This document shows, piece after piece, positions 26,854-38,224 of a stretch of 64,000 bases of DNA (the stretch's first letter is position 1; every line of letters begins with the position of its first letter). Made by a program: the position numbers and the translations under genes. The notes under the pieces are model-generated. The model saw only the letters and a program-made list of their open reading frames with translations, was not told the origin of the DNA and did not search any database. The stretch is from Desmodesmus armatus (taxonomy: Eukaryota > Chlorophyta > Chlorophyceae > Sphaeropleales > Scenedesmaceae): contig VIIQ02000288.1 in the NCBI GenBank assembly GCA_007449985.2, forward strand, positions 1 through 64,000, given 5' to 3'.

Positions 26854-28885
26854 CGCGCCGCAGCATGGGGTCAAAACATGTATGTTATGTCCTGAACACG
26901 TACACAAGGCAGGCCGGCCTGCTCATTGGCTTAATAATAAGCATGGGGCTCCGAAAGGCAGCAGCCCTCGCGCGGGCATGCAGCCAAAACAACTACGCGA
27001 AGTCTTTAATCGTTTCAAGCCGTGCATTGCGGCTGGACACAAGGATAGATGAGGTGTTTGAGCAGCCCTGTGTCAAGCAGCTCGTCCTAATTGGCTGTAT
27101 TCGTTGAGCACTTCGTTTGCAAAGTCTGGCTTCCATCTACAGTGCTCGGCCACCAGCACCGCTTTGCAAGGCGTCTGTGGAGTGCTGGTTGCAACCACAA
27201 TCATATTTGCATAGTTAGAAACTACTACAGAGACATTCCAGCATGAGCAGAAGCATACAGCATATCAGCAGCAAGTTTCATCTTCCATCACCACACTGCG
27301 CGCTGCCAGGAGGCATGCAAGAGCTGCTCCGGGGCCTGCAGCCGCTGTTCACGACGTTCTGCCAACCCCGGAGGATGTACTCATGCTGACATGTGGTGCT
27401 AGGTAGCTTGCAGTGCTGCTAGCCACTCTGTCTGGGGTTACTGCTGCAGCAGCAGCAGCAACGTACAGTAATGTGCTCGGCAGCATGGGGCTTGTCAGGC
27501 CAGACCTGCAACTGCACCAAGTGTATGGAGGCTCCAAGCCCTGGCGTTGTGTGCTGGCGTGCATTGTAAGGGTGTGCAGCTCAAGCAGATGGAAGCCAGC
27601 CTTGCAGTGCGGGGCTGTGGGGCTGGCTGCACGATAGGATGCAAGCGCCTAGCTTGTGACAGCGCCTGCGCTAGACGAGGCTCCTGATCAGCAGCTGCCA
27701 GCAGCAGGAAAGAACTTCAGCAGGGCAGACCACCAGCACACGGAGTAGGTCAACACACGGCAGAGAGTGTACCCGGTGGCAGAGCATGAATACCTTCATG
27801 GAGGGCTACACATAGCAGGGATGGGGGGGGGGGGGGGGAGTCAGTGCTAATGCTGCTGCTGCTGCTCAGCAGTGCTGCTCGTCCTGCTGCTGCTGCCGCC
27901 TTGCTGCTGGTGCTGTTGGTGCTGCTGCCACACACTGACACTGTTGCTCAGCCTTAGAGAAGGCTCATGCCTCCACTTTGCCCTACTTCTCCTTAAATAC
28001 ACCAGCATGGGTGCCTGTAGTTGCTACCCATCCGGGTTTGTGGCCAGTGCTGCATTAAAAGCACATATTTTGCATGCTGACGTGCATCAAAAGTTGCTGG
28101 AAGCCGTTCTACAGAAATGAGGGTGCTTTGGGGATGCTGTGCACGCCTCCTGCTGCTTCAGAGACAAAACAACTACACGAAGTCTTTAATCGATGCAAGC
28201 TTGGCCCCCAATGAGCGATTTTTCGCATGTTTATGGTGTGCTCATGTCCCATATCAATTTATAGCTTTTACGGTGGTCTGAAGCGGACGTGAGAGGCAGA
28301 ATTTTGAGAGGTGTCGAGGAGAAAAAGTCCAAGAACTGCTTGTGACGTAATTGTAAGCTCGCGCCTGCGTCGCAGAGTGCATAAAGTGTTACGAAACATC
28401 AAAACGTATACATTTGAGCATTTATCGAGGACCTCAGGGCTACCATTCAAAACCAACTTTTCGACAGCAACGATACCAGCCTGAACCAAGCAATAAAGTA
28501 TTTTTATACAAATATAACACTATTCAAGCGCTTATCAGCCCCTGGGGTGGGGGTGGTCACCAATTTTGCACTACAGACTGCAGACTGTGTTGTCAGGCCC
28601 CAGGGGCCACCTTGCCAGACAGAGAAACCTGGAGGGGCCCAATGCTATCCCTGGTCAGCATGTTGGCTAGGTGTCCTTGTGCACACTCAGTAAGGTTGAT
28701 CTGGGTGACAGATACCAGACCAACTTCGGAGAGTGCATGTTCATGGCTTGCAAGTTGGTTACGAACGGTGATCACCTCGAAAAGAAGACAAGCGAAAATC
28801 CCAGAAACAAGTCATCCCAACCTCCTCTTTCTGTTCCGGGCGGTGCTGATCTTTGCCGTCGGTTTCGTTTGAGAGATCTGCTTGT
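26854..28885. other. Intergenic region before AsnRS
   Basis: No supported gene. It contains CTG/CAG-rich patches near 27430-27470 and 27850-27930, a G run at 27823-27838, and two copies of a short dispersed motif (listed separately). A minus-strand frame at 28489-28268 is open for 73 codons without recognisable content. Confidence 0.4.
26985..27020 (+). repeat. Short dispersed motif, copy 1 (copy 2 at 28165-28200)
   Basis: The words AAAACAACTAC and CGAAGTCTTTAATCG occur in the same order and spacing at 26987-27012 and 28167-28192, with only one differing base between them; similarity ends soon after. Chance is unlikely for about 27 bases. This may be the remnant of a duplicated promoter or a small element. 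Confidence 0.55.
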
Positions 28886-31800
28886 ATGGCAGACACGCTC
28901 GACAGCAAAATGGCGCAGGTGATTGATGCAACTTCGCTGTTATTACTGGAAGGGTCAGTGGGCTGCCCCTACTGACTCCGCTTACACACTGGCTGTGCAG
29001 GCCAGCATCGACCCAGCAGCAGCCAACAGCAGCAGCACTGTCTTCCCCTACTCGGCGACCTATGGGAGGACCATGATCAAGACCATGCTGCTGGCAGCAG
29101 ATGGTGGAAAGAGCATGGTGGGTGGGACGTCAACTCAGCAGCACCTGGCAGCACGCATACACCCAGCAACCTCATGCACAGCAGTTTCACTACAGTCCCA
29201 GCCTGCTACGAGGTGCACATAACCGTCAAGTACAGAATCCTTCATTGTGTGCCTGATCATGTTTCTCGGTGTGTCGCAGATTGGCCAGACACTGCGTGTT
29301 GGCGGGTGGGTCAAGACCGGACGTGAGGCAGGTGCTGGGGCCTGGGCATTCCTGGAGGTCAATGATGGAAGCTGCTTTGACAGCCTGCAGGTGCGGCAAG
29401 GGTGGGCTGAGGGCTGGGGGAACAGGATTGGAAGCACATTCAGTGCATGTGTGCTGATTTGGCACACAGGCAGAAGCAAGGTGGGATCATTGCCGTAGCG
29501 GGTAGTAGCGTCCTCTGCTGTTGAAGTTGAACAATCCATCTGCAGGCAACATTAGGGGCCATAGCAGCCAGCAGTCGAGCAACCGATCTGCAGGCAGCAC
29601 TGGCACAAAGGCGACGTGCTACAGCCCAGATGCAGACACAGTTACCCACGGCAGCGAAAAGCTGCCCGCCCAAGGCCAGTACAGTGCTGTGTTTTTTGCT
29701 CAGTGGCTGAAATCTGGCATGGGCTGCACACACACCGCAGTGATGGCAATGCCTGAGGCAGCGACGTCAGAGGCAGCAGCATTGACAGCGCCAGCGGCAA
29801 CGTTGGTGGCAGCAGCAGCTCAGCGCTGTGGTTGTCAGGCTTGGTCCTTCAGCACCAACAAGCCTCACCACCCAGTTGACCCAGCATCAGAGGCAGCCAC
29901 CCCGTCTGCTGCGGGAGCGAGTTGGTGCCGCATACGCGTGGGGGCGTGTGATGACCTCCCTGTAGGCGTGCTTCTAGGTTCCTCTATGCCGTAAGCTTGG
30001 GGGTCTCCGGCCAGTCTTTCGTGCTTCCTGCCCTGCCTGCTTGCCTGCCTGTTGTACTGTCCTCCTGCTTGCCTTGACTGCTGCCCTGCTTGCTTGTGTT
30101 TTTGTTTGCCTGCTTGCTTGCCCTTTGTCCTGCTTCCTGTCTTGCCTGCTGTGCAGCTGATGGTGACGAAGGAGGTTGCTGAGGCAGTGGGTGGCTTGAG
30201 AAAGCTGGTGCCCACAGGCACATGCGTCCTCATTGAGGGGACCCTAGCGCAGACACCAGAGGGCACAAAGCAGGTAGGACGCAAGGCGTGCGCCGAGGCA
30301 GCAGCCAGCAGCTGGAGCAATTTTGGGAGGCTAGGCGGCAAGGCACTGCAGCAGGACCAAGCTGATGGTGTGTGCATGCGTGTGCAGTTGGCCTTGCCGG
30401 TAGTAGTGAGTTGGGTGCCATGGACAGCAGCTGTGGCAGATTGCCAGGAATCCGGGCTCATGCACGCAAGCAGTGACGCTGGATGTGCGGAGACGACCTT
30501 CCCATTCCTGCCGGCCCTCCTCTTGGCTCCCGTCCCTGCTTTCACACGACGTGTTTTCCGCCGTCGCACCAGGCCGTGGAGCTCAAGGCCACCAAGGTGT
30601 GCCATGTGGGCGTGTGTGATGCTGCCAGCTACCCCATGGCCAAGAAGAAGCAGTCGATGGAGTTCCTACGTGAGAAGGCGCACCTGCGGCCCCGCACCAA
30701 CACGATTGGCGCCGTGGCACGCATCCGCAACGCCCTGGCCTTTGCCACGCACAAGTTCTTCAACGAGAATGGCTTCTACTATGTGCACACGCCCATCATC
30801 ACAGCCAGCGACTGCGAAGGGGCAGGAGAGATGTTCCAGGTGAGGCTGGCTCAGCGAGGCAGGCAGGTAGGGAGGGCAGGAGGCGTTTGGGTGCAGGGCT
30901 TCCTGCAAGGGAGGCAGGGAAACAAGTGCCTGTATTGCGGCCCGAGCAGCGATTGATGAATGGACTGAGGCCCTAGTGTTGCTGATGAAGGCCCTGGTGT
31001 GCTGGTGAAGGAGGCAGGGAAAGAAGTGTTTGCATTGTCATGATGCTGCAAGAGGATACAGCAAAAGGGGGAGGGCCCTCGTGCCGTATGTATGCAGCAA
31101 GGTGGCAGGGACGGGCGCCCTGGTGCCATGCCATGGCACAACCAACTGCCAGTCGTGTTCCATAGCTGGCTGCGTGGTTGACTCCACCAATCCAGCAAGC
31201 TATGGAATGCCATTGGCAGTTTCGTAGTGACAGGACAGCAAGAGAGGGAGGCAGGCAGGGCTTGTCTGCAATACCCAGGTCAGGCAGGGGGAACTTGCCA
31301 AAGTTTGGCAACCAACTAGAAAACAGCATGCCAGTGTTGCCATCTAGCAGTGGAGGCGCAGCTTTTCTGCCTGGGCGGCCGCCTTCAGCCTCCTGGGATG
31401 TGCTGCTGCAGGTGCTTGCCTCAGTTAGCCCCAACTCCCTTTGGTGTGCATATGCACATACAGGCAGACATTGGCATGCTGCTTATGCATGAGTAATCCC
31501 GCCATGTTGTTTGCTCACCGGTGTGTGCATATGTGCACATGTGCTCCCATTGGCGTGCTGCTGCAGGTGACCACCCTCTTGAACAAGGAGGGAGAGAACA
31601 GGCAGCAGCAGCCAGCAGTGTCGGTGTCCCCAGAAGCCCTGAAGGAGCTACAGGAGCAAGTCAGCCTGCAGGGAGGCAAGGTCAAGGAGGCCAAGGCTGT
31701 AAGTATGTTTTTGTGTGGGGGGGGGAGCGTGAGCGTGGATACTTTCACTGCTGGGCGGTACTGCCCACATATAGGACTGGCATTGCCTGCAAACTGGTCG

Positions 31801-34185
31801 ACAGCCCCATGTTCATGAAGCAGCATCATGCCACAACGACATGGTGACATGTCTTCTCACAGAGTTGGTTGAAACTTACTATTGGTGTGGCGGGTAGTCT
31901 TGTTGTGATGGCCGGGCCGGCCCTCTCACAATCTGGCGTGCGTTGTGCTGAGCGTGGCCGCTTGGCCCCTGCCTGTTGCTGCAGGCTGCTGCTGCTGACA
32001 AGGGCAACGCTGAGCTGGCTGCTGCCTCCAAGGCTGAGGTGGACAAGCTGCTGGCACTCAAAAAGCAGCTGGCTGAGGCAGAGGAGGCGTGAGTGGCTGC
32101 ACCCTGTCACCCTCCAACCACCAATTTTCTTAACTTTTGAGCATTCCAAAGCGAGTGGTGATTGGTATTGCTTATTTGGTAAACTGTGCCAGCTTTTGAG
32201 AAGCAGTTGGCAGAAGTGGAGGAGGCATGGGTGGCGGCAGAGCACACTGATACTTCTGGAGGTGGTCTTTGCGCGCTGATTCTTGACATGTGCCAGATCA
32301 TCCATCCATGCGTACGTTCCTGCAAGTACGTGAGCACTTACTCAGTGCTAGTTGTTGTCGCTGGAGCGCACAGGGAGCTTGAGTATCTTGATTTGTGCCC
32401 TGCTTGGCTGGCACCCACTGGCATATTCACACGTTCGTCTTTGTCTGCCCATTGTCTGCTGTTTGGTTGCTGCAGTGCCTCTTGGGTGGGTGGCTTGAAG
32501 CGCACCGCCAATGGTGACATTGACTACAACCAGGTGAGATGGTGGCACAGACAATCGGGGAGGGGTAAGCCTTATGTACAACCTACTCTTTGGTGTGGCA
32601 GCTGCTCAGCTACGCTCGACACCCAGTACATGATGCTGTGTCAGCTGGCTGCAAGCATCACAGTCGTATGTGCAGCATCGACAGGCTGGACTGGATGATG
32701 TCCTGCACTGCCTGCAGCTTGCAACAGCCATGTCCTGCTAGCACTGCGCCCCTTCCGGCCACGCCCTTGTGGCCTGCAGTTCATCGTCAAGTCTGACGAA
32801 TACTCTTGAATAGCAACATGCCAGCTGTGAGGTACCCATGAATGAGGCAGTGACAGAACAGAGGCAGCGTGATACAGCTGCAGTTTATCTCATCTGTCAA
32901 TCTTGTAAACACTTTCTGTCACTTTGTCTGCCCCGCAGGACTTTTTTGGCAAGCCTGCCTTCCTGACTGTGTCTGGCCAGCTGCAGGGCGAGTACTTTGC
33001 GTCTGGGCTCAGCAACATCTACACCTTTGGGCCCACCTTCAGGGCAGAGAACAGCCACACCAGCAGGCACTTGGCAGAGTTCTGGATGATTGAGCCGGAG
33101 ATGGCTTTCTGTGACCTGCAGGTGAACTTGGGAGAGTCTTTGATGTGTATGTAGGTGCTTGTGCACGGGGTCCTATCAGGGGCAGCTGGTGTGCCAGCTC
33201 AGTGCAGCTGGCAGCGGGGTATGTGTTGACCTGCTGTGTGCAGTATTGGAGGCCATGGCGACCCCCTGGCACCGGTTGCTGCACCTGCTGACGGCGTTGC
33301 TGGTGCCGCCTGCCCTTGCAGGACGACATGCGCTGTGCTGAGGACTACGTGCGGTTCTGCTGCAAATACGTGTTGGAGCACTGCATGCCTGACCTGCAGT
33401 TCATCAACAAGATGATTGACTCAACTGCCATCGCACGCCTGCAGCAGGTGTGCGTCTCAGCAGCCTGTTGAGCTGCTTCGTTGGTTTCGGCTTGGCAGTT
33501 GGGGTTTCAAGCAGCAGGGGCACAAAGGCAGGTGCAGAGATGGTGATTGCTGCTGTGGGATGGGTCAGCCAGCCGTGGAACAGTGCTTGCTTGTGGGGTT
33601 TGTGTTTGGTGTTTGGCCAAGTCAGTCCAGCAGAAATCTGCAGCAGTCTGTACTCATGTTGCTGTTGACACCCAGCAAGGCCTGACAACACCGTTGTGCT
33701 GAGACCTGTGCCCATGTGTGTACGATGTGCGCTGTGCTGAGACTATGCTGTGGCGTGCTTGCTGCATTGTGGCTGGCCTGCAGGTTGCAGACACACCCTT
33801 TGCCCGTTGCAGCTACACGCAGGGTATCGAGTTGCTACAGAAGGCCATTGCTGAGGGGCACAAGTTTGAGGACATGGTGGGTCTGCTGCAGTCTCTTAAA
33901 CAATTCTGTGCCATATGGTTTACCCAAGGGCAGTTGCGCTGCCACGCCAGCTCCATCAGTTGCATACGGTGTTCCAGGTTATCACGCGCCCTGAGCACTG
34001 CGTGCAAGTTGCTGTGCAGCCACACCACCCCTGCATGGCCCCCTTCCCCATCGACATGTGTGGCACATCATCGACGTGTGCTGCTTTTGGTGCCTTTTAG
34101 GACGTGCACTGGGGCATCGACCTTGCCACCGAGCACGAGCGGTACCTGTCCGAGGTTGTGTACAAGCAGCCCGTGATTGTGTACG

Positions 34186-34217
<32 letters not shown>

Positions 34218-34988
34218 AGGCTAAATGATGATGGCAAGACAGTGGCGGCCATGGACGTGCTGGTGCCCAAGGTTGGGGAGCTCATTGGTGGAAGCCAGCG
34301 AGAGGACAGGTAGGAGGCATGCTGCTTTGGGGTTGGAGTTGGGGAGGTTGCACCAACTGGGGGATGGCAAGATGGCTGGTATGAAACAGGTAGGGGGGTG
34401 AAACACCACCAGGGGGGGGGGGATGGTGAGGGTGCTGTGGCTGCCACCGAGATCAAGGGTCGGGTGGGAACGAGGAGGCTGGCGGCAAGAAAACATGGCT
34501 GCCGCAAGCTGTTGTATGTGGTGGAAAGGGTTCTCGCCGTCTGTGGGTGGGTGGGTGGGTGGTTGTGTGTGTGTGGGGGGGGGGGGGTAAAAATGTGTGA
34601 AACTGCGTGACGTCCGTGTTCATGTGGTGCCAGTGCCGATCCAGGCGCCGTGCTGGCTTCTGACATTGCACGACAATTAATGGGGCATGTGTCTGGCATG
34701 CTTGATATATCGGCTTGGTAGGCTATCTCTGGCAACCAGCACTTGGTTTCAGCACCCCTGTCTGCTGTGTGTCATGCTTTGCCATTAAGGGAGGAGGTGC
34801 TGCAGCAGCGGGTGCAGGAGCTGGACATCAACATTGACCAGGCCTACCTGGACCTCAGGCGCTACGGCTCTGTACCGCACTCTGGCTTTGGGCTGGGCTT
34901 TGAGCGCTTGATACTGTTTGCCACAGGCATCGACAACATCAGGGATGTCATACCCTTCCCACGCTGGCCAGGCAATGTTGCTTTCTGA
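28886..34988 (+). CDS. NARS: Asparaginyl-tRNA synthetase, cytosolic type
   Basis: Charges tRNA-Asn with asparagine. Thirteen exons, all in phase: 28886-28918, 29001-29117, 29280-29390, 30157-30273, 30573-30839, 31567-31698, 31985-32088, 32476-32533, 32939-33121, 33322-33447, 33784-33876, 34101-34309, 34790-34988; total 582 residues. N-terminal OB fold for the anticodon ([48 protein letters not shown]), class II motif 1 region ([20 protein letters not shown]), motif 2 ([21 protein letters not shown], about 346), and motif 3 ([13 protein letters not shown], about 553-563). Exons 6-7 encode an Ala/Lys/Glu-rich helical insert ([31 protein letters not shown]), which resembles the WHEP domain found at the same place in plant enzymes. 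The ATG at 28886 gives a short non-targeting N-terminus, so a cytosolic enzyme is inferred. Confidence 0.95.
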
Positions 34989-35096
34989 GTGTGTTTTTAC
35001 ACAGGGAGTGCAAGCCTTGTGGTGTCATTCTGCCTTTGTACAGGGTCTGCATTACAGCCTGCGTCATAGCCAGCGTTGACTGTCATACAGAACTTG

Positions 35097-35300
35097 CGGG
35101 TGCGTAGTGGAGTGGTGTCTGCTTTCAGCAGGTCACGCTGCAATGCGTTGCTCATTTGACCATGTGGTGAGGGTGGCGGTTCGCCCCTTCACAGGGTGGC
35201 GCCGGTCAGGTTGCGCCGTCTTCTTGCCAGAGCCTTTGAGGGGTAGCTTCTGTTGCTTGACTCCGGTCTCTGTAATTTGCCCACCTTGACAAAAAAAACC
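35097..35300 (-). mobile_element. LINE-A 3'-tail remnant
   Basis: The minus-strand complement of this stretch matches the LINE-A 3' tail seen many times after 51 kb (for example 58268-58460). Here it lies in the opposite sense, ending at an A run (35290-35297). It starts at the GTGCGTAGTGGAGTGGTGTC end and carries several point differences, so it is an older 5'-truncated insertion just downstream of AsnRS. By sense it is transcribed left to right, with its A-tail at the right. Confidence 0.7.
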
Positions 35301-35307
35301 AAGAACA

Positions 35308-35405
35308 GTTGGTTCAGAGTCCGGCGCGTAGCATTGATTGGTTGTCGGCGGATGACCCACGATGGTGCGCAGTGCTTGCGGTCCGCAAAAATCATCTGGA
35401 TAACC
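35308..35405 (-). repeat. Diverged single monomer of the 147-bp satellite
   Basis: GGCGCGTAGC, GGTGCGCAG and CGCAAAAATCATCTGG occur in the same order and spacing as in the satellite at 38225-42673, with about one base in five different between them. In the satellite's minus frame it reads MIFADRKHCAPSWVIRRQ, against MIFAHHHRCAPSRGIRRP in the array. It is 2.8 kb from the array and next to the LINE-A tail. Confidence 0.75.
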
Positions 35406-35407
35406 GA

Positions 35408-35718
35408 CCATCAGCACATGCCTTGAATCTCCACCATCCTGCACCCAACTGGCTCCCTACTTTTTATGGAGCTTGCAGAACCATAACAAAAGGTTTTCAA
35501 CATAGGAATTGCCAAACAAGCACCTGTAGACAAAGATAAACTGCAGCATGACTTTTGCCGCTGTCGCACACAACCCACCGGTCAGCACATGCCTTGAACC
35601 TCCACCATCCTGCACCCAACTGGCTGCCTACTTTTTGTGGAGCTTGCAGAAACATAAGGGAAGGTTTTCAACGTAGGAATTGCCAAACAAACACCTGGAG
35701 ATCAAGATACACTGCAAC
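35408..35718 (+). repeat. Two tandem copies of a ~140-bp unit
   Basis: Copy 1 (about 35408-35548) and copy 2 (about 35579-35718) both run from TCAGCACATGCCTTGAA through CACCATCCTGCACCCAACTGG and GGAATTGCCAAACAA to an A-rich end, 171 bases apart. They differ at about one base in ten. No coding potential is apparent. Confidence 0.8.
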
Positions 35719-37112
35719 AGCCACCGCAGGAAGCATCCCGCCAGCCGCAGCGACAACAGCAGCCACCAAGATCGTCAGTGTTCCTGGTAGGTGCATGGGG
35801 AGACATCAAGGTTGACCCTCGTGTGTGGGGGCTGGGGATCGCTGTAGGGGTGCTGCAGTTCAAGCCCAAGGTGGCAACACAGCGGCTGCTGCAGCACCAT
35901 TGTGCGCTGTACCACATGGAGGGATGGGTGCCGGGAGTGGGTGTGCGCCCGCGGCTGTGGCGCAACCGCCAGGGCGCTGAGGCGCTGCAGGAGGGCCTGC
36001 CGGAGCTGGAAGCAGCACAGAAGCGATCCTTCCAGCAAATGCAGCAAGGCGGCACATTGGGTGGCAGCCAAGGGGATAGCAGCGGTAGACAGCGCTTCAG
36101 CGATGCTGCCCTCATGGCAGCATACCATGCGCCGTGGATGGACCCACCACGGGAGAGAGACCTCCCACGGCAGCGCGCTGCTGCAGCAGCAGCAGTGGTT
36201 ACGATGCAGAGGCAGCAGCAGCTGCAGCAGCTGCAGATCAGCAGCCCTGCGCATGACGACCTGCAGGACCCGATAACACAAGCCATGGGGCCTGTGGACA
36301 GTAGCAGCTACCAGTGGGTGGCTGCTTACAGGAGGGCAGGGCACAAACGGCTGCCGCGGTCGCTGCGGGCGTTTGGGTGGCGCTTGTTGCGTGCAGGGGT
36401 GAAGGTGGGTGCAAGGCGCATGCTGTCTTCAGGCAGGGCAGACCCTGCACAATTCATCTGCCCTGCACAGCAGTGCCAGCAGCAGCCGCAGCTGGAGACC
36501 CTCACGCACTTGTTTGTGGAGTGCCCTGTGGCAGCTGCAGCATGGCAGTTGTTTGCACAGCTATGGCAACTGGTGCAGCCGGGAGCAGTCGTCCCAGTCA
36601 GCAGCAGCCGGGTCCTGCTGCTTGATGATGACAGTGTCTGGGCCCCGCCGCTGGCGCAGCAGCAGCTGTGGACATAAATGCGGCTACTACTGTTGGAGTC
36701 CATCTGGCTGGTGCGCAGCAGTTGCTACAGCACCAGCCAGCCTGTCAGCAGTCAGGACAGTGCTGACAGCACCACTACCAGCAGCAGCACCACCAGCACC
36801 AGAAGCAGCACGGGCGGCCAACATGGTAGCAGTGGGGGCAGCCAGGGCCCTGCTGCAGCAGCATCCAGCAGCGGGCGGTTCACGGCTAAGGCTGTCGCGT
36901 GCCGGTTCTGCTCGCAGCTGCAGCAGCAGATGAGGCGAGATTGGCGACGGGTGGGGGTAGATGTCCGGCTGGGCTCGGGGGTACCACTGGCATGGCTTCG
37001 AGGCCCCTCGCCTGTGCTATCCCTTGACTCCTTCTGGCGCAGATGGGGCTCCATCTTCACTGTCGAGGAGGACGGGGAGGTGGCCGTTGCAATCAGCACA
37101 GCAGGGTTGTGA
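35713..37112 (+). mobile_element. Old LINE ORF2 C-terminal fragment with one nonsense codon
   Basis: The reading frame 35778-37112 is related to the C-terminal half of LINE-A and LINE-B ORF2: WVPGVGVRPRLWRN, KRSFQQMQQ, LMAAYHAPWMDPP, RLPRSLRAFGWRLL, the zinc knuckle CPAQQC...LTHLFVECPVA, RVLLLDDDSVWAPP, then RLLLLESIWLVR and SGVPLAWLRGPSP. It stops at 36675-36677 (TAA where younger copies have a Tyr codon) and continues in the same frame to 37112. In this copy the two halves of the zinc knuckle are close together, without the long polyglutamine insert of younger copies. It is 5'-truncated and lacks the reverse transcriptase domain. I found no A-tail. Confidence 0.8.
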
Positions 37113-38175
37113 GGGGTGGTGCACTGCACCGCGTTTGGTGGGGACAGCAGTTGTGTTGGGGGTGGAAGGGGGTGTGACTTCTGCTGAGATTGACTGGGCG
37201 CATGCCGCACGATCGTGATGGGGTGTGCAGGGCTGATATGGAGACGCAGGTGTCCAGGTTTGATTGATGGGAGTATTGTGAGGGGGTTGGGATGGGCAGG
37301 GAACGCCTGAGGTGTTGGAGTCTCATGCCGGGCTGGGAGGAACTGGGACTGTGCAGTGTGTATAGGTTGAGCATCAGCCGGGGAGTGTGTGTTTCTTGCA
37401 GAATGCGCACAGTGTGGAGCCTGCATCTGTGAGTGCACATGTGGTAGGATGTGGGTGCCAGGACTGTCTTGGTGGTGTGCCTTGCGAGCGCACGTGTACT
37501 TTATGATGTGTTTGCAAGGTCAAATAGTAGTGGATGCTGATTGTGCACAGTGTGTGACTTGGGGGCATAGTGGGTACGCGGTTTGTGTCGGTGTCGCGTA
37601 TGTGTCAGTGGTGTGCTCTTGCGTGAGAGTTGATCTTGTTCACAGTGTGGAGATCAACCATGTGTGCAAGGTGGTTTGCTGCTGGTGCACAGTGCGACAC
37701 TAGGTGGCATAGTATGTACGTGGTTGACCCTAGTGCATACTCCATGGTTTTTTTTTCTTCCTGGGGACTCCATGTTGTCAGGTGCCCCATACGTGAGGGT
37801 GGATACCCTTCAAATACGGCGCCTTGCAAGTGTATGCATGTGTACGTGTTTGTGGTCTGCTGCTTGTGTGAGAGTTAATCTTGTGTGGCATGCACGTGTA
37901 CAAACTCCTGTCCATGCAAGGTCACACATGAGTGTCTTGCTTGTAGTAGGGCTGGTGTTGCATGGACTGCTGTGTGTTGGCTCGAGTGCATGCTCGCCAG
38001 CATGCTGTCGAGTTTTGGTGTGGCATGGTGCGTGTTTGTCCCTTTTTTTTATTTGCATGCGCGTGCATACATATTTGTGTGTGTGTGTGTCTGTATGACG
38101 TTAATGCTGACTTCTGGCTTTTGTGTGGCAATGAGTAGCTGTCTGCATGTGGGGGCATACGATTTTACCTGTGTG
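37113..38175. other. TG-rich noncoding stretch
   Basis: No supported gene. TG/GT-rich throughout, with a short (GT)n run at 38077-38091 and T runs at 37748-37755 and 38043-38050. It may include the decayed 3' UTR of the preceding LINE fragment. Confidence 0.4.
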
Positions 38176-38224
38176 TCTCGAATGGCTTTATATTTTTGGA
38201 AGTGATCAGTTCTCGAATGGCTTT
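38176..38224 (-). mobile_element. 21-nt retroposon insertion with 14-bp target duplication
   Basis: TCTCGAATGGCTTT occurs at 38176-38189 and again at 38211-38224. The 21 bases between consist of ATATTTTT plus GGAAGTGATCAGT, which is the last 13 bases of retroposon D next to its A-tail (minus sense). It marks the left edge of the satellite array. Confidence 0.85.

Noticed and set aside
29521..29994. 157-codon plus-strand frame inside the third AsnRS intron
   Set aside because: Ala/Thr-rich chance frame; the AsnRS exons on both sides join in phase without it.
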